The notes under the pieces: model-generated
Database searches by the model: none
What the model saw: only the letters and a program-made list of their open reading frames with translations
What the model was told of the DNA's origin: nothing
Translations under genes and position numbers: made by a program
Assembly: GCF_012027325.1 (NCBI RefSeq)
Contig: NZ_SNUG01000002.1
Location: 408,151 to 472,150, forward strand
Length of the DNA stretch: 64,000 nt
DNA from: Thermococcus sp. M39
Lineage (GTDB): Archaea > Methanobacteriota_B > Thermococci > Thermococcales > Thermococcaceae
Reading direction: 5' to 3'
Shown: in pieces, positions 35,092-44,784 of the stretch
Layout of the letters: the number at the start of each line of letters is the position of its first letter
Position numbering within the stretch: position 1 is the stretch's first letter

Positions 35092-35406
35092 TCAAGGAGA
35101 CTGGAGCTTTTCTTTCACAGTCCTCAATCTTCTGAGCTTAGACTTAACTGCCAACTTTGAGGAGTCAATTATTATCACTTCTCCAATGCTTTTGACGGCA
35201 CTTATTGGGATTAAAAGTAGCCCCTCGTGGTCAGTGACAAATTCACTTGTATCTAAATCTTCATCTGGTTCAGCTACAATTACAAGCAAATCACCAGTTT
35301 CTTCATCAAAGCTCAAATCATAAACCCATCCGAGTCTTATCCCTGTGTCTGTAATGAGCTCAACATCCCTAAGCTTTGAAGCCTTTATCTTTACCATCTT
35401 TGCCAC
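35092..35406 (-). CDS. PRC-barrel domain protein
   Basis: 104 residues. The fold is a small beta-barrel: IKASKLRDVELITDTGIRLG, WVYDLSFDEETGDLLVIVAE and LLLIPISAVKSIGEVIII are its typical strands. In archaea, stand-alone PRC-barrel proteins are small and acidic; some are linked to the CdvA cell-division system or RNA processing, but the role of this one is unknown. The start may be ATG 35406 or 35397 (MVKIKAS). Confidence 0.85.
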   Translation of the reverse strand: MAKMVKIKASKLRDVELITDTGIRLGWVYDLSFDEETGDLLVIVAEPDEDLDTSEFVTDHEGLLLIPISAVKSIGEVIIIDSSKLAVKSKLRRLRTVKEKLQSP

Positions 35407-35486
35407 CTCAGAATTTTAAACTATAGTATTAGTCGGGGTTTTTGTATAAAAATCTTTTCTGCATGAGCAGAAACTGAAAAGTGAAA

Positions 35487-35500
35487 TGAAAAATAAAAAG
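35487..35500 (-). terminator. T-rich terminator after the cdc48 gene
   Basis: Minus strand reads GCTTTTTATTTTTCATTTCAC just after the stop codon of cdc48 at 35512. Runs of T are enough for termination by archaeal RNA polymerase. Confidence 0.5.
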
Positions 35501-35511
35501 CAAATCCCTAC

Positions 35512-38016
35512 TCAGCCTGTGAAGTAATCCATCTCCTTTCTCTCTTTAGGTGCCTTTCTGCTCTCTTCAAACTGTTTGTAGTACTCAATCATGTATTTTG
35601 TAACACTCGGCCTTATCTTCTTCATAGCTTCTTCAAAGTCCTTCCGCGAGACTTTGAGCTTTTCAAGGAATTCCTCACTTTGTTCTTCTACAAGCTCCCT
35701 TGAGGTTTTTGCAACTGCTCTCCTTAAAGCGTTCATTGCCGCCTCCCTCACAAGTGCTGCTATATCTGCTCCAGTATATCCCTCAAGCTTCTTGGCAAGC
35801 TCTTTTAAGTTCACATCTTCTGCCAAGGGCACTCTCCTTGTGTGGACTTTTAGAATTTCATATCTTGCTGTCTCGTCTGGTGCTGGAACCAAAATCAAGC
35901 GGTCGAATCTGCCCGGTCTGAGCAGTGCCGGATCTAAAATGTCCGGTCTGTTAGTTGCTGCAATAACAACAACACCACTGTTCTCCTCAATACCATCCAT
36001 CTCTGTGAGGAACTGGTTAATTATTCTATCAGTAACCCTGTTGACATCGCCTCCTCTCATTGGGGCAATTGAGTCAATTTCGTCAATGAAGATTACCGTT
36101 GGTGCAGCCTGTCTTGCTTTCCTGAATATTTCTCTGATTCTCTTTTCGCTCTCTCCTACCCATTTGCTTAAAACTTCTGGGCCTCTAATCCCAATGAAGT
36201 TAGCCTCACTCTCTGTTGCAACAGCTTTAGCGAGCATTGTCTTACCAGTTCCTGGTGGACCGTAGAGGAGAATTCCTTTCGGTGGAGTTATTCCCAAACG
36301 CTGAAAGGCCTTTGGATACTTGAGCGGCCACTCAACTGCTTCTCTGAGTGCTTGCTTCACATCTTCTAATCCTCCAATGTCCTCCCAGTGAACATTTGGA
36401 ACTTCAAGCATCACTTCCCTCAAAGCTGATGGCTCAACCATCTTCAAAGCTTCATAGAAGTCCTCTTTAGTAACTTTAAGCTCTTGGAGAACTTCTGGTG
36501 CAATCTTTTCTTCTTCTGGATTAATCTTACCCTCCTGGATTAGCCTCCTCAGAACAACCATTGCAGCTTCTCTCGCTAAAGCTGCCAAGTCCGCTCCAAC
36601 AAATCCGTGTGTCTTTTCTGCTAGCTCATCGAGCATTTTATCAATCAGCTTAGTCTTAACTTCGCGGTAAATTTCCCCGTCACTCTTGAGGATTTCTTTT
36701 ATCTCATCTTCGTCTTTAGCTTTCTCAACTTTCTTAATGATCTCTTCGAGCTTCTCTTTATCAAAGCGCTCTTCTTTGAGTAAGCCTTTAAGAACTTTCA
36801 AAACTGACGGCTTATCGTAGTCCGGCTCAAGAGGCATTCCTCTGGTGTGGATTTGGAGGATTTCTTTTCTACCCTGCTTGTCTGGAACACCAACTTCAAT
36901 TTCTCTATCAAACCTTCCAGGCCTTCTCAAAGCTGGGTCAATTGCATCAGGTCTGTTTGTCGCAGCTATGACAATGACCTTCCCCCTCTTCTTCAATCCA
37001 TCCATCAAGGTCAAGAGCTGACTAACAACCCTCTTCTCGACTTCTCCGGTAACCTCTTCTCTCTTTGGTGCAATTGCGTCAATCTCATCAATGAAGATTA
37101 TACTTGGAGCGTTTTCCTCAGCCTCCTTAAAGACCTCTCTCAGACGCTCTTCACTCTCACCGTAGAATTTGCTCATAATTTCTGGACCGTTGATGGCTAT
37201 AAAGTGAGCGTTGGTTTCATTTGCCACAGCTTTTGCAAGTAAAGTCTTACCCGTTCCTGGTGGACCGTAGAGCAAAACTCCCTTAGGTGGCTCAATTCCG
37301 AGACGTTCAAACAGTTCTGGGTGCTTCAAAGGCAACTCAACCATTTCCCTGATCTTCTGAATCGCATCCTTGAGACCGCCGATGTCTTCATATGTAACCT
37401 CTGGAACCTTCTCTTCCCTAACTTCGACTGCTTGGGGAAGAACTTCAATTTCAGTGTTGTATGTTATCTGAACTATCCCTTTGGGATTTGTGTTCACGAC
37501 AATAAACTTTAATTCACCAAAAGCCAATGGAAGTGCTTCAAAGAAGCCTCTAAAGAACTCATCAAAAGGAGAGCCTGTATAGAACTCTTCTCTTCCACTA
37601 GCCACTATAATGTCGCCTTTTACAACTGGCCTCCCAAGGAGGTTCTGCTTAATCATCTCTCCTGGAATCTGGATGAAAACTCCCTTCTGAGCTGGCGCTA
37701 GGACAACTTTTTTTGCTTCTTTGACTTCAGCTCTTCTAACAGTTACATAGTCCCCGATGCTGACCCCAGCATTTCTTCTGATATAGCCATCCATTCTAAT
37801 TATATCTAACCCCCTGTCATCTGGATGGGCATTTGCAACAATTGCAGCAGTTGTTCTCTCTCCCTCAAGCTCAACTATGTCTCCAGGTTCAACCCCTAGC
37901 TCGCGCTGATATTTTCTGTCAAATCTAACTATCCCTCTTCCTACATCTCTTTTCAGTGCCTCAGCAACCCTAAGTTTGATTTCATCTTTAATCTCGTCCT
38001 TTTTTCCTAAAATCAT
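35512..38016 (-). CDS. cdc48: CDC48/VCP-type AAA+ ATPase
   Basis: 834 residues from ATG 38016, preceded by GGAGGTGTAAAG. An N-terminal substrate/adaptor domain (double-psi barrel; [20 protein letters not shown]) is followed by two AAA modules. D1 has Walker [15 protein letters not shown] and Walker [16 protein letters not shown]2 has [14 protein letters not shown] and [14 protein letters not shown], with arginine fingers in RRPGRFDRE and LRPGRFDRL. It unfolds proteins and remodels complexes, probably feeding the archaeal proteasome. No intein. Its 5' end overlaps the 3' end of the RNase H-fold gene by 29 bases. Confidence 0.96.
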   Translation of the reverse strand: MILGKKDEIKDEIKLRVAEALKRDVGRGIVRFDRKYQRELGVEPGDIVELEGERTTAAIVANAHPDDRGLDIIRMDGYIRRNAGVSIGDYVTVRRAEVKEAKKVVLAPAQKGVFIQIPGEMIKQNLLGRPVVKGDIIVASGREEFYTGSPFDEFFRGFFEALPLAFGELKFIVVNTNPKGIVQITYNTEIEVLPQAVEVREEKVPEVTYEDIGGLKDAIQKIREMVELPLKHPELFERLGIEPPKGVLLYGPPGTGKTLLAKAVANETNAHFIAINGPEIMSKFYGESEERLREVFKEAEENAPSIIFIDEIDAIAPKREEVTGEVEKRVVSQLLTLMDGLKKRGKVIVIAATNRPDAIDPALRRPGRFDREIEVGVPDKQGRKEILQIHTRGMPLEPDYDKPSVLKVLKGLLKEERFDKEKLEEIIKKVEKAKDEDEIKEILKSDGEIYREVKTKLIDKMLDELAEKTHGFVGADLAALAREAAMVVLRRLIQEGKINPEEEKIAPEVLQELKVTKEDFYEALKMVEPSALREVMLEVPNVHWEDIGGLEDVKQALREAVEWPLKYPKAFQRLGITPPKGILLYGPPGTGKTMLAKAVATESEANFIGIRGPEVLSKWVGESEKRIREIFRKARQAAPTVIFIDEIDSIAPMRGGDVNRVTDRIINQFLTEMDGIEENSGVVVIAATNRPDILDPALLRPGRFDRLILVPAPDETARYEILKVHTRRVPLAEDVNLKELAKKLEGYTGADIAALVREAAMNALRRAVAKTSRELVEEQSEEFLEKLKVSRKDFEEAMKKIRPSVTKYMIEYYKQFEESRKAPKERKEMDYFTG

Positions 38017-38779
38017 CTTTACACCTCCTTTGGTGAATCTCAATAGCTTCCTCCAACGTTAAATTACCCTTAGCAACCTCACGTGCAAGCTCAGATGAAA
38101 TTGTAATCCTACCTCCACTCATAATTCTGCTCCTGCTCTTTATATGCTCAATCTCCTTTTTAGTTGGCTCGTTTGTGTAAATCAATTCTCCAATTTTAAC
38201 TTCTCTCCCTTCCCTTAAAGCTATGTTGATTGATGCAACTATATCTTGAACTTGAGATCCTTCAACACCGCCCACTTTAGGTGTCGTTCCTCTCTCGTTC
38301 ACGAGGATTACTGGATAATCTTCACCTAAAACCCTTGCAAGAGCTTTGAGCATTAATATACGGTGCCTTTTTGCTCCATGCCCAATCTTGATTTTTGCCT
38401 TTGGATACTTCTCGAGAAGTTCGAGGATTATATCCACGTCTTTAGGACTTTTTAAATGATACACCTCAACTATCCTATTGTCGCCAACAACTGCAACTCC
38501 AGGCCTCTCTCCGGGATCTATTGCAATAAAAACTTTTTTGAATCTCTTCCTTCCCTCAAGTCTTGCTAAAAGCTCATCTATGAAGTTCTCGTTCTTAACG
38601 ATTATCTTAACTGGAAAGTTGATTTTATCATAATCCTCTTTACTTGTCAGAACAACCTCAACGTCAAAAGGAATTTTCTCATCTAAGCGGAGGCTGTAAA
38701 AAGGCATTCTATACTCCTTAAGCACCTTTGAAGCAATATAGTACACGCGAGCATTTCTTGTTACAATCGCAACTCTCAT
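37988..38779 (-). CDS. RNase H-fold protein linked to cdc48
   Basis: 263 residues from ATG 38779 ([17 protein letters not shown]). The middle carries [17 protein letters not shown], an RNase H/RuvC-like first strand with an acidic residue, and [18 protein letters not shown] and [18 protein letters not shown] that fit a YqgF-like fold. It could be a nuclease or a degenerate nucleic-acid-binding protein. It overlaps cdc48 downstream by 29 bases, an operon sign. The frame continues to 38833 without family similarity. Similar genes are widespread in Thermococcales with no assigned function, to my knowledge. Confidence 0.72.
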   Translation of the reverse strand: MRVAIVTRNARVYYIASKVLKEYRMPFYSLRLDEKIPFDVEVVLTSKEDYDKINFPVKIIVKNENFIDELLARLEGRKRFKKVFIAIDPGERPGVAVVGDNRIVEVYHLKSPKDVDIILELLEKYPKAKIKIGHGAKRHRILMLKALARVLGEDYPVILVNERGTTPKVGGVEGSQVQDIVASINIALREGREVKIGELIYTNEPTKKEIEHIKSRSRIMSGGRITISSELAREVAKGNLTLEEAIEIHQRRCKDDFRKKGRD

Positions 38780-38886
38780 GGTTTGAGATACGCAGTTAGG
38801 TGTTAAAAAGGTTGAGGGAACAAGGTAAATCAAAGTGCTTACCTAAAGCTTTTTTATTAAAAGACTGAGCTTTTTATGGTGATGGT

Positions 38887-40089
38887 ATGGCGTTCCTAAA
38901 GGTTGTTCCTCTGGAAGAGGCTTTGAATGTTATCAATTCATTCCCCTTAGAACCTAAAATTGAAGAGATAAAGCTCGAAGAAGCTTTGGGAAGAGTGCTG
39001 GCTGAAGATATAAAGAGCCAAATTGATGTTCCCCCATTCGATAGGGCAACCGTCGATGGGTATGCTGTAAAAAGCAAAGATACATGGGGTGCAAGCGAAA
39101 CTAATCCCGTAAAATTAAAAGTTGTTGGGGAAATAAACGCTGGGGATACTCCAAAGATAGAGCTGAAAGATGGAGAAAGCGTTTACATTTCAACAGGTGC
39201 ACCTCTGCCAAAAGGAGCAGATGCAGTTATTCCTTTTGAAGACGTTGATAGGGAAAACGAGTGGGTAATTATCTACAAGCCAGTGTATCCACAATCTGGT
39301 GTCATGAAAGCTGGAGCGGATATACCAAAAGGAAAGCTTCTGCTGAAGAAAGGAACAAGGCTGGGCTTTAAAGAGACTGCTCTGCTTTCTGCCATCGGTT
39401 TTGAAAAAGTCAAGGTTTTTGCAAAGCCCAAAGTTGCTGTGATAAGCACGGGAAATGAGATTATTTTACCAGGTAAAGAGCTGAAATATGGCCAGATTTA
39501 TGACATAAACGGCAGAGCAGTAAGTGACGCTGTGAGAGAGCTCGGGGGGGAAGCATATTTCCTGGGAATAGCCAGAGACAACAAAGAGAGCTTAAAAGAA
39601 AAGATACTTGAGGGGCTGAAGTATGACATTATAATCCTTTCAGGAGGAGCGAGCGGAGGAATTAGGGATTTAACAGCATCAATAATTGAAGAACTCGGCG
39701 AGATAAAGGTTCACGGCATAGCTATTCAGCCGGGCAAGCCAACAATAATTGGGCTCATAGATGGAAAACCCATCTTTGGTCTGCCAGGATATCCAACTTC
39801 ATGTTTAACCAACTTCACTTTGCTAGTCGCTCCCCTCATTAGAAAGCTCCTCGGTCAGAATCAGGAGTACAGAAAAGTCAAGAAAAAGCTCGCCCACAAA
39901 GTTTTCTCTGTAAAAGGAAGAAGACAGTTCTTGCCAGTGAGGATTGAAGATGATAAAGCCGTGCCAATACTAAAGGGAAGCGGCGCTGTTACTAGCTTCA
40001 TTGATGCAGATGGATTTATAGAAGTGCCTGAGAACGTTGAGATACTCGACGAAGGAGAAGAAGTTGAGGTGATATTGTTTGGTGTTTGA
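38887..40089 (+). CDS. moeA: Molybdopterin molybdenumtransferase (MoeA)
   Basis: 400 residues. MoeA inserts molybdenum, or in Thermococcales mainly tungsten, into molybdopterin for enzymes such as aldehyde ferredoxin oxidoreductases. Motifs: PPFDRATVDGYAVKSKD, STGAPLPKGADAVIPFE, KVAVISTGNEI, LSGGASGGIRD, and GLPGYPTSCL. The C-terminal beta-barrel ends at EEVEVILFGV. The GGTGATGGT before ATG 38887 supports the start. No other cofactor genes are adjacent; the neighbour on the left is divergent and the one on the right (serS) is a separate unit. Confidence 0.94.
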   Translation: MAFLKVVPLEEALNVINSFPLEPKIEEIKLEEALGRVLAEDIKSQIDVPPFDRATVDGYAVKSKDTWGASETNPVKLKVVGEINAGDTPKIELKDGESVYISTGAPLPKGADAVIPFEDVDRENEWVIIYKPVYPQSGVMKAGADIPKGKLLLKKGTRLGFKETALLSAIGFEKVKVFAKPKVAVISTGNEIILPGKELKYGQIYDINGRAVSDAVRELGGEAYFLGIARDNKESLKEKILEGLKYDIIILSGGASGGIRDLTASIIEELGEIKVHGIAIQPGKPTIIGLIDGKPIFGLPGYPTSCLTNFTLLVAPLIRKLLGQNQEYRKVKKKLAHKVFSVKGRRQFLPVRIEDDKAVPILKGSGAVTSFIDADGFIEVPENVEILDEGEEVEVILFGV

Positions 40090-40170
40090 ATTTTGCTTTA
40101 TCATTTTATCAATCTCACTAACAAATGATTTTTAAACTTCTTCTTCGCTTTAAATTCTTAGGTGAATGCT

Positions 40171-41538
40171 ATGCTTGACATAAAGCTCATTCGTGAAAAC
40201 CCCGACATTGTTAGGGGCGATCTCATAAAGCGCGGTGAACTTGAAAAGCTTAAATGGATTGACGAAATTCTCGAGCTTGACAAGAAGTGGAGGGAGAACC
40301 TCAGGAAGATCAATCAGCTGAGAAGGGAGAGAAACAGAATAGCGGTCGAGATAGGCAAAAGAAAGAAAGCCGGAGAAAGCGTAGATGATTTACTTGCAAA
40401 GAGCAAAGAGATAGTCAAGCAGATTGAAGATATTGAGAGGGAAAACGAAGAGATAAGGAAGAAAATTGACTTTTACCTTTGGAGATTGCCAAACATAACC
40501 CATGAAAGCGTTCCAATCGGAAAGGACGATACAGAAAATGTTCCAATAAAGTTCTGGGGCAAGGCAAGAGTCTGGAAAGGCCACCTCGAGAGCTTCCTTG
40601 AGCAGAGCCAAGGAAAGATGGAGTACGAAATTTTAGAGTGGAAGCCAAAGCTTCACGTTGACTTACTCGAGATTTTGAGGGGCGCAGATTTTGAAAGAGC
40701 TGCAAAGGTCAGCGGTTCAAGGTTTTACTACCTCCTCAATGAGATTGTAATCCTCGACTTAGCTTTAATTAGATTCGCTCTTGACAAGCTGATTGAGAAG
40801 GGCTTTACTCCAGTGATCCCTCCATATATGGTTAGAAGATACGTTGAGGAAGGCGTTACAACCTTTGACGACTTTGAAAACGTAATTTACAAGGTTGAAG
40901 GCGAGGACTTGTATCTGATCCCAACAGCAGAGCACCCATTAGCCGGAATGCATGCCAACGAGATAATTGACGGAAAAGATTTGCCACTCCTTTATGTTGG
41001 AGTCTCACCGTGCTTCCGTAAAGAGGCAGGAACTGCTGGAAAGGACACAAAGGGAATTTTCAGGGTTCACCAGTTCCACAAGGTTGAGCAGTTTGTCTAT
41101 TCAAGACCAGAAGAGAGCTGGGAGTGGCATGAAAAGCTCCTCCAGAATGCTGAAGAGCTGTTTCAAGAACTTGGAATTCCTTATCGCGTAGTCAACATCT
41201 GTACTGGAGATTTAGGCTATGTTGCCGCCAAGAAGTACGACATTGAAGCATGGATGCCTGGTCAAGGAAAGTTCAGAGAAGTTGTCAGCTGTTCAAACTG
41301 TACCGACTGGCAGGCAAGAAGGTTGAACATAAGATTCAGAGACAAGACTCACGAGAAGCCCAAGTTCGTGCACACTTTAAATTCAACAGCAATAGCAACC
41401 TCAAGGACCATTGTTGCCATTTTGGAGAACTTCCAGGAAGAGGATGGAACAGTTAAGATACCAAAGGCATTGTGGAAGTACACAGGATTCAAAGAGATTG
41501 TGCCAGCAGATAAAAAAGAGAAATGCTGTCAAGGTTGA
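40171..41538 (+). CDS. serS: Seryl-tRNA synthetase
   Basis: 455 residues from ATG 40171 (GGTGAATGCT in front). The N-terminal coiled-coil arm (KWRENLRKINQLRRERNRI) grips the long variable arm of tRNA-Ser. The class II core has motif 2 VSPCFRKEAGTAGKDTKGIF with RVHQFHKVEQF and motif 3 HTLNSTAIATSRTIVAILEN. It is the common rather than the methanogen type. The ORF ends converging with rnp4, overlapping by 10 bases. Confidence 0.97.
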   Translation: MLDIKLIRENPDIVRGDLIKRGELEKLKWIDEILELDKKWRENLRKINQLRRERNRIAVEIGKRKKAGESVDDLLAKSKEIVKQIEDIERENEEIRKKIDFYLWRLPNITHESVPIGKDDTENVPIKFWGKARVWKGHLESFLEQSQGKMEYEILEWKPKLHVDLLEILRGADFERAAKVSGSRFYYLLNEIVILDLALIRFALDKLIEKGFTPVIPPYMVRRYVEEGVTTFDDFENVIYKVEGEDLYLIPTAEHPLAGMHANEIIDGKDLPLLYVGVSPCFRKEAGTAGKDTKGIFRVHQFHKVEQFVYSRPEESWEWHEKLLQNAEELFQELGIPYRVVNICTGDLGYVAAKKYDIEAWMPGQGKFREVVSCSNCTDWQARRLNIRFRDKTHEKPKFVHTLNSTAIATSRTIVAILENFQEEDGTVKIPKALWKYTGFKEIVPADKKEKCCQG

Positions 41539-41918
41539 CTTTTATTCTTAACTCTCTCCTCAAGCCTTCTTTTACGCTTCTCTTTCTGCTCTCTCAAATA
41601 AGGATACCTCATGATATGTCCGCATTCAAGGCATTTGATTACGATATGTGGCATTCTCTTCTGCCTCAGCCTAACTTGAGCGTTAACTCCTGGCACTAAA
41701 AATGAATGGCATCTTTTACAATATCGCCGCTTCCACTTTCTCGGCATTCTCACTTTAGCTTTCTGCTGCACAGCTAGAGCTATTTCAACATATCTATTGG
41801 CTAATTCCTTATCATAAGGAAAAACTCTCTCAGCTAATGTGAAGAGAATGTTAATTCTTTCTAAAGCGATTTTCCTCTTCTCCCTCTGCTCCTTCTTTCT
41901 CAAGAACTTCTTTGACAT
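41529..41918 (-). CDS. rnp4: Ribonuclease P protein component 4 (Rpp21)
   Basis: 129 residues from ATG 41918. The protein subunit stabilises RNase P RNA together with Rpp29 and helps remove tRNA leaders. It has the helical N-terminus (ALERINILFTLAERVF) and a C-terminal zinc ribbon with YCKRCHSFLVPG and KCLECGHIMRYPY as the metal ligands, plus a basic tail. It lies 10 bases downstream of the OB-fold protein and is probably on the same transcript. The 3' end overlaps serS. Confidence 0.92.
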   Translation of the reverse strand: MSKKFLRKKEQREKRKIALERINILFTLAERVFPYDKELANRYVEIALAVQQKAKVRMPRKWKRRYCKRCHSFLVPGVNAQVRLRQKRMPHIVIKCLECGHIMRYPYLREQKEKRKRRLEERVKNKSQP

Positions 41919-41928
41919 TTCAACCACT

Positions 41929-43443
41929 TCACTCTGGCTTTATCATTTTAAGCTTTCCAAAGAATGGTTCATAAAGGTGCCCTTCTGCAATTAAGCGGTC
42001 TATGATCTCTTTGGCATATGCCTCTTTAAATCCATATTCAAGCAACGCCCTATAGAATTCCTCTCTAGTGACAGTCCCATCAATAGACGTTGCTTCCAAG
42101 TCCATGAAAATACTCAGCGCAGTATTTGCCCTCTTATCCCTGCTAATGTATCTCTCATAAGTTTCCACAGCCCTCAATATGACTTTCTCTGGCAGTTCAT
42201 TCATCCACAAATCGAGAATCTCTTGGTTTATAACCAGGACATCATTGATAATGCCTGTATCAATTTTCCCTTCAAATCTCCCAATCGAACCCAAAATATG
42301 AGCGCTCAGCAAATATCTCGTGTTAGTCTCAAATATCATGCCTTTGAGCCTCAAGGCGTCAAATTTTTCGCCATATTCATGACGGTTCCTCATTATCCAG
42401 TGCTCAAATCTGTCTCTGAATTTCCTCATAACTTCATCCCCAGCACTAAGTGAGGCTATTTTCTCTCTTTCTTTGAAGATAGTTATGATAACATTTGGAA
42501 TCAAATCTTCAAGTTCTCTATTCCTTTCATAACCAATAGGTTCGTTGAGAATGAATGGGGTTTCAGAAGAGTAAGCTAGTGGATCGTCTGGCGATAGTAG
42601 GCTGTATTTCTTTGGTGTCAAAAACACGGCATTTTTGTTTTCAAAATGTTCAATAGCCCAGTTTGGGGCGGGGATTTCTCTTGTGAGGATTTTCTTGTTG
42701 TATGGGACATAGTATTTCAGGTCTGTATTGTTGGAATCAAAGAGAACGAAGTCTAAATCGAGCTCTGGGTCAACAAAAGTTTCTTTGTCATCCTTTCTTA
42801 GCTGTAACTCTCTTGGAAGAAGGGATGATATATAGTGCATAGCTTCCCAAACTGATAGAATAATTTTTTGCTCATCCTTGAATACTGAAAAAGTAACCCC
42901 TTCTCCCCAGTTCTTTTTTGCACCCACAATTATTGGGGAAGCAAAGAGGGAGTAAATTACAGCTTTCTCAAGGTCATAGTTGGCATATATAGTTTTCATG
43001 AACAAGTCCTCAAGTTCTCTCTTGCTTAAAGCCATTTCCTCATATTCGAGCCAATAATCAGAGTAATCTGCACTCTCAAGAGATTCAACATGGATCATAC
43101 GCAAGTTTCCATATGGATAGCTGTCAATAATTCCGCTGACTTTTACGTATTCTCCGCTCCTAAATCTAGCATTAACTTTGCTGTTTTCAGTGAGTCTGAG
43201 GATAAGATATGCTCTCAGCTCAGCTTTTTTAAGTTCGCTTGGAGAGAGAGGCGAAAGGATATAGTAGAGAGCATCCTTTGGAGCATAAGGCGGCTGTTTA
43301 AGGATCAAAAAACCTTGAATTTCAACAGGTTCACAATTTTTTAAGCTCTGGATTTTACTCTGAAAATCTCTAACCCTTTTAGCGGGCGTAAGCTTTTCTC
43401 GTCTTCCAACAAGCCTTAGAAGTTTAAACGCATAATCCTCCAT
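41929..43443 (-). CDS. OB-fold protein with MCM-like C-terminal winged helix
   Basis: 504 residues from ATG 43443, placed by the TATA box 25-30 bases upstream (leaderless); ATG 43455 is in the same frame. Residues about 30-110 look like an OB fold (EPVEIQGFLILKQPPY, GEYVKVSGIIDSY). The middle (VIYSLFASPIIVGAKKNWGEG) is reminiscent of the pre-helicase part of MCM but lacks Walker A or B motifs. The last 60 residues (VTREEFYRALLEYG, IDRLIAEGHLYEPFFGKLKM) resemble the winged helix at the end of archaeal MCM. It is thus a candidate inactive MCM relative or ssDNA-binding protein. rnp4 follows. Confidence 0.62.
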   Translation of the reverse strand: MEDYAFKLLRLVGRREKLTPAKRVRDFQSKIQSLKNCEPVEIQGFLILKQPPYAPKDALYYILSPLSPSELKKAELRAYLILRLTENSKVNARFRSGEYVKVSGIIDSYPYGNLRMIHVESLESADYSDYWLEYEEMALSKRELEDLFMKTIYANYDLEKAVIYSLFASPIIVGAKKNWGEGVTFSVFKDEQKIILSVWEAMHYISSLLPRELQLRKDDKETFVDPELDLDFVLFDSNNTDLKYYVPYNKKILTREIPAPNWAIEHFENKNAVFLTPKKYSLLSPDDPLAYSSETPFILNEPIGYERNRELEDLIPNVIITIFKEREKIASLSAGDEVMRKFRDRFEHWIMRNRHEYGEKFDALRLKGMIFETNTRYLLSAHILGSIGRFEGKIDTGIINDVLVINQEILDLWMNELPEKVILRAVETYERYISRDKRANTALSIFMDLEATSIDGTVTREEFYRALLEYGFKEAYAKEIIDRLIAEGHLYEPFFGKLKMIKPE

Positions 43444-43465
43444 CAAACTTAACATTTACCGAAAT

Positions 43466-43474
43466 GTTTATAAA
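43466..43474. promoter_or_regulatory. Shared divergent TATA box (5S rRNA and OB-fold gene)
   Basis: GTTTATAAAT reads as a TATA box on both strands. On the plus strand it is about 28 bases before the 5S rRNA start; on the minus strand it is about 25 bases before ATG 43443. No other TATA box is present in the 45 bases between the genes. Confidence 0.6.
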
Positions 43475-43498
43475 TCCTCCTTTGAAGGTATGTATCGG

Positions 43499-43623
43499 TA
43501 CGGCGGCCATAGCGGCGGGGCCACACCCGGTCTCGTTTCGACCCCGGAAGTTAAGCCCGCCAGCGATCCCGGGTGTACTGCCCTCCGAGAGGGGGCGGGA
43601 AACCGGGGACGCCGCCGGCCACT
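43499..43623 (+). rRNA. rrf: 5S ribosomal RNA
   Basis: A GC-rich block of about 125 bases in AT-rich surroundings. The 5' end ACGGCGGCCATAGCGGCGGG and 3' end GACGCCGCCGGCCACT pair as helix I; GAAGTTAAGCCC, ACCCGGTCTC and the loop region match archaeal 5S RNA. It is not next to 16S-23S genes, as is usual for one 5S copy in Thermococcales. High GC reflects growth at high temperature. A TATA box lies at 43466-43474 and T-runs follow. Confidence 0.95.
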
Positions 43624-43629
43624 CAAACT

Positions 43630-43649
43630 GTTTTTCTGTTGAGTTTTTA
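43630..43649 (+). terminator. T-run terminator after 5S rRNA
   Basis: GTTTTTCTGTTGAGTTTTTA has two runs of five T within 20 bases, right after the RNA. Confidence 0.5.
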
Positions 43650-43783
43650 GAGGATTTAACGCACTTTAGCGAGTAAGCATTTGATTCTGCGCAAGCAAAG
43701 TCTGTTAGGGAAAGGTTTAAAAACTAAATTCTCCTTTGCTATCTTGACAGCTCGATGAACGATGAAGTTTGGAGGGATGTGAA

Positions 43784-44155
43784 ATGGCAAAGCCAAGTTA
43801 TGTGAAGTTTGAGGTTCCAAAGGAGTTGGCTGAGAAGGCCCTTGAGGCTGTTGAGATTGCAAGAGACACCGGAAGAATAAGGAAGGGTACAAACGAGACA
43901 ACAAAGGCTGTTGAGAGAGGACAAGCAAAGCTCGTTATCATTGCTGAGGACGTTGACCCAGAGGAGATTGTTGCACACTTACCACCACTCTGTGAGGAGA
44001 AGGAGATTCCATACATTTATGTTCCAAGCAAGAAGGAGCTTGGAGCTGCTGCTGGTATTGAAGTTGCAGCGGCAAGCGTTGCTATAATCGAGCCTGGTAA
44101 GGCTCGTGAGCTTGTTGAGGAAATCGCTATGAAGGTTAGGGAGCTTATGAAGTGA
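43784..44155 (+). CDS. rpl7ae: 50S ribosomal protein L7Ae
   Basis: 123 residues from ATG 43784 after GGAGGGATGTGAA. L7Ae binds kink-turns in 23S rRNA and is the core protein of box C/D and H/ACA sRNPs and of RNase P. Characteristic segments are [35 protein letters not shown] and [12 protein letters not shown]. It heads the gene set L7Ae-S28e-L24e-Ndk. Its product would bind the three box C/D sRNAs found in this window. Confidence 0.97.
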   Translation: MAKPSYVKFEVPKELAEKALEAVEIARDTGRIRKGTNETTKAVERGQAKLVIIAEDVDPEEIVAHLPPLCEEKEIPYIYVPSKKELGAAAGIEVAAASVAIIEPGKARELVEEIAMKVRELMK

Positions 44156-44247
44156 GCTCCCTCCTCCTTCCCTTTACATTCATATTCATCGAAAGATTTA
44201 AAGGTCATTGAGTGAGGTTTTTTATAGCTATCATAGAGGTGTGAGGA

Positions 44248-44457
44248 ATGAGCGACGAAGGATACGCTGCTGAGGTTATTGAAATCGTCGGAAGGACTGG
44301 AGTTACGGGTGGCGTTACTCAGGTTAAAGTTAGAGTTTTAGAGGGCAGAGATAAGGGAAGAGTTATCAGAAGAAACATTAAAGGTCCAGTGAGAGTTGGC
44401 GACATTGTCATTCTCAGAGAGACTGAAAGAGAAGCAAGAGAGATTAAGGCAAGGTGA
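44248..44457 (+). CDS. rps28e: 30S ribosomal protein S28e
   Basis: 69 residues. [20 protein letters not shown] and [19 protein letters not shown] are diagnostic for S28e, a small OB-fold protein at the mRNA exit of the 30S subunit. The gene starts about 90 bases after L7Ae with its own TATA-like TTTTTTATAGC, and L24e starts 5 bases after its stop. Confidence 0.96.
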   Translation: MSDEGYAAEVIEIVGRTGVTGGVTQVKVRVLEGRDKGRVIRRNIKGPVRVGDIVILRETEREAREIKAR

Positions 44458-44462
44458 TGTAA

Positions 44463-44675
44463 ATGGCAAGGTGGAACGTCTGCTCATACTGTGGAAAGGA
44501 ATTCGAGCCAGGAACAGGAAAGATGTTCGTCAGAAACGATGGCAGAGTTTTCTTCTTCTGCTCAAGCAAGTGTGAGAAGTACTTCCTCATGGGAAGAAAC
44601 CCAAGGAAGCTCAAGTGGACAAGGGCATATCAAGAGGCAAAGCTCCAGAGAGCAAAAAGCAGAAAGGGAGAGTGA
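44463..44675 (+). CDS. rpl24e: 50S ribosomal protein L24e
   Basis: 70 residues. A TRASH-type zinc finger is formed by [13 protein letters not shown] and [20 protein letters not shown]. The gene begins 5 bases after S28e, the common archaeal order. AGGTGATGTAA overlaps the S28e stop codon and supports the ATG at 44463. Confidence 0.96.
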   Translation: MARWNVCSYCGKEFEPGTGKMFVRNDGRVFFFCSSKCEKYFLMGRNPRKLKWTRAYQEAKLQRAKSRKGE

Positions 44676-44676
44676 G

Positions 44677-44700
44677 CTTTTATTTTTGATTACTTTTTCT
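44677..44700 (+). terminator. T-run terminator after rpl24e
   Basis: GCTTTTATTTTTGATTACTTT and TTC follow the L24e stop. The T-runs in this stretch mark a probable end or attenuation of the L7Ae-S28e-L24e transcript before ndk. Confidence 0.45.
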
Positions 44701-44784
44701 GCTTTATCACAAACTTTTCTGAAGCCAACCCCTAATACCAAAAAGCATTTTAACACTTCATGCTAAGCTTTTCTGGTGTTGCCA

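Noticed and set aside
35591..36265. Plus-strand reading frame of 224 codons inside cdc48
   Set aside because: It is antisense to the highly conserved AAA module and shows no family signature; a shadow frame.
35512..38016. Intein in CDC48
   Set aside because: Both Walker A and B motifs are intact and the total of 834 residues is the normal length.
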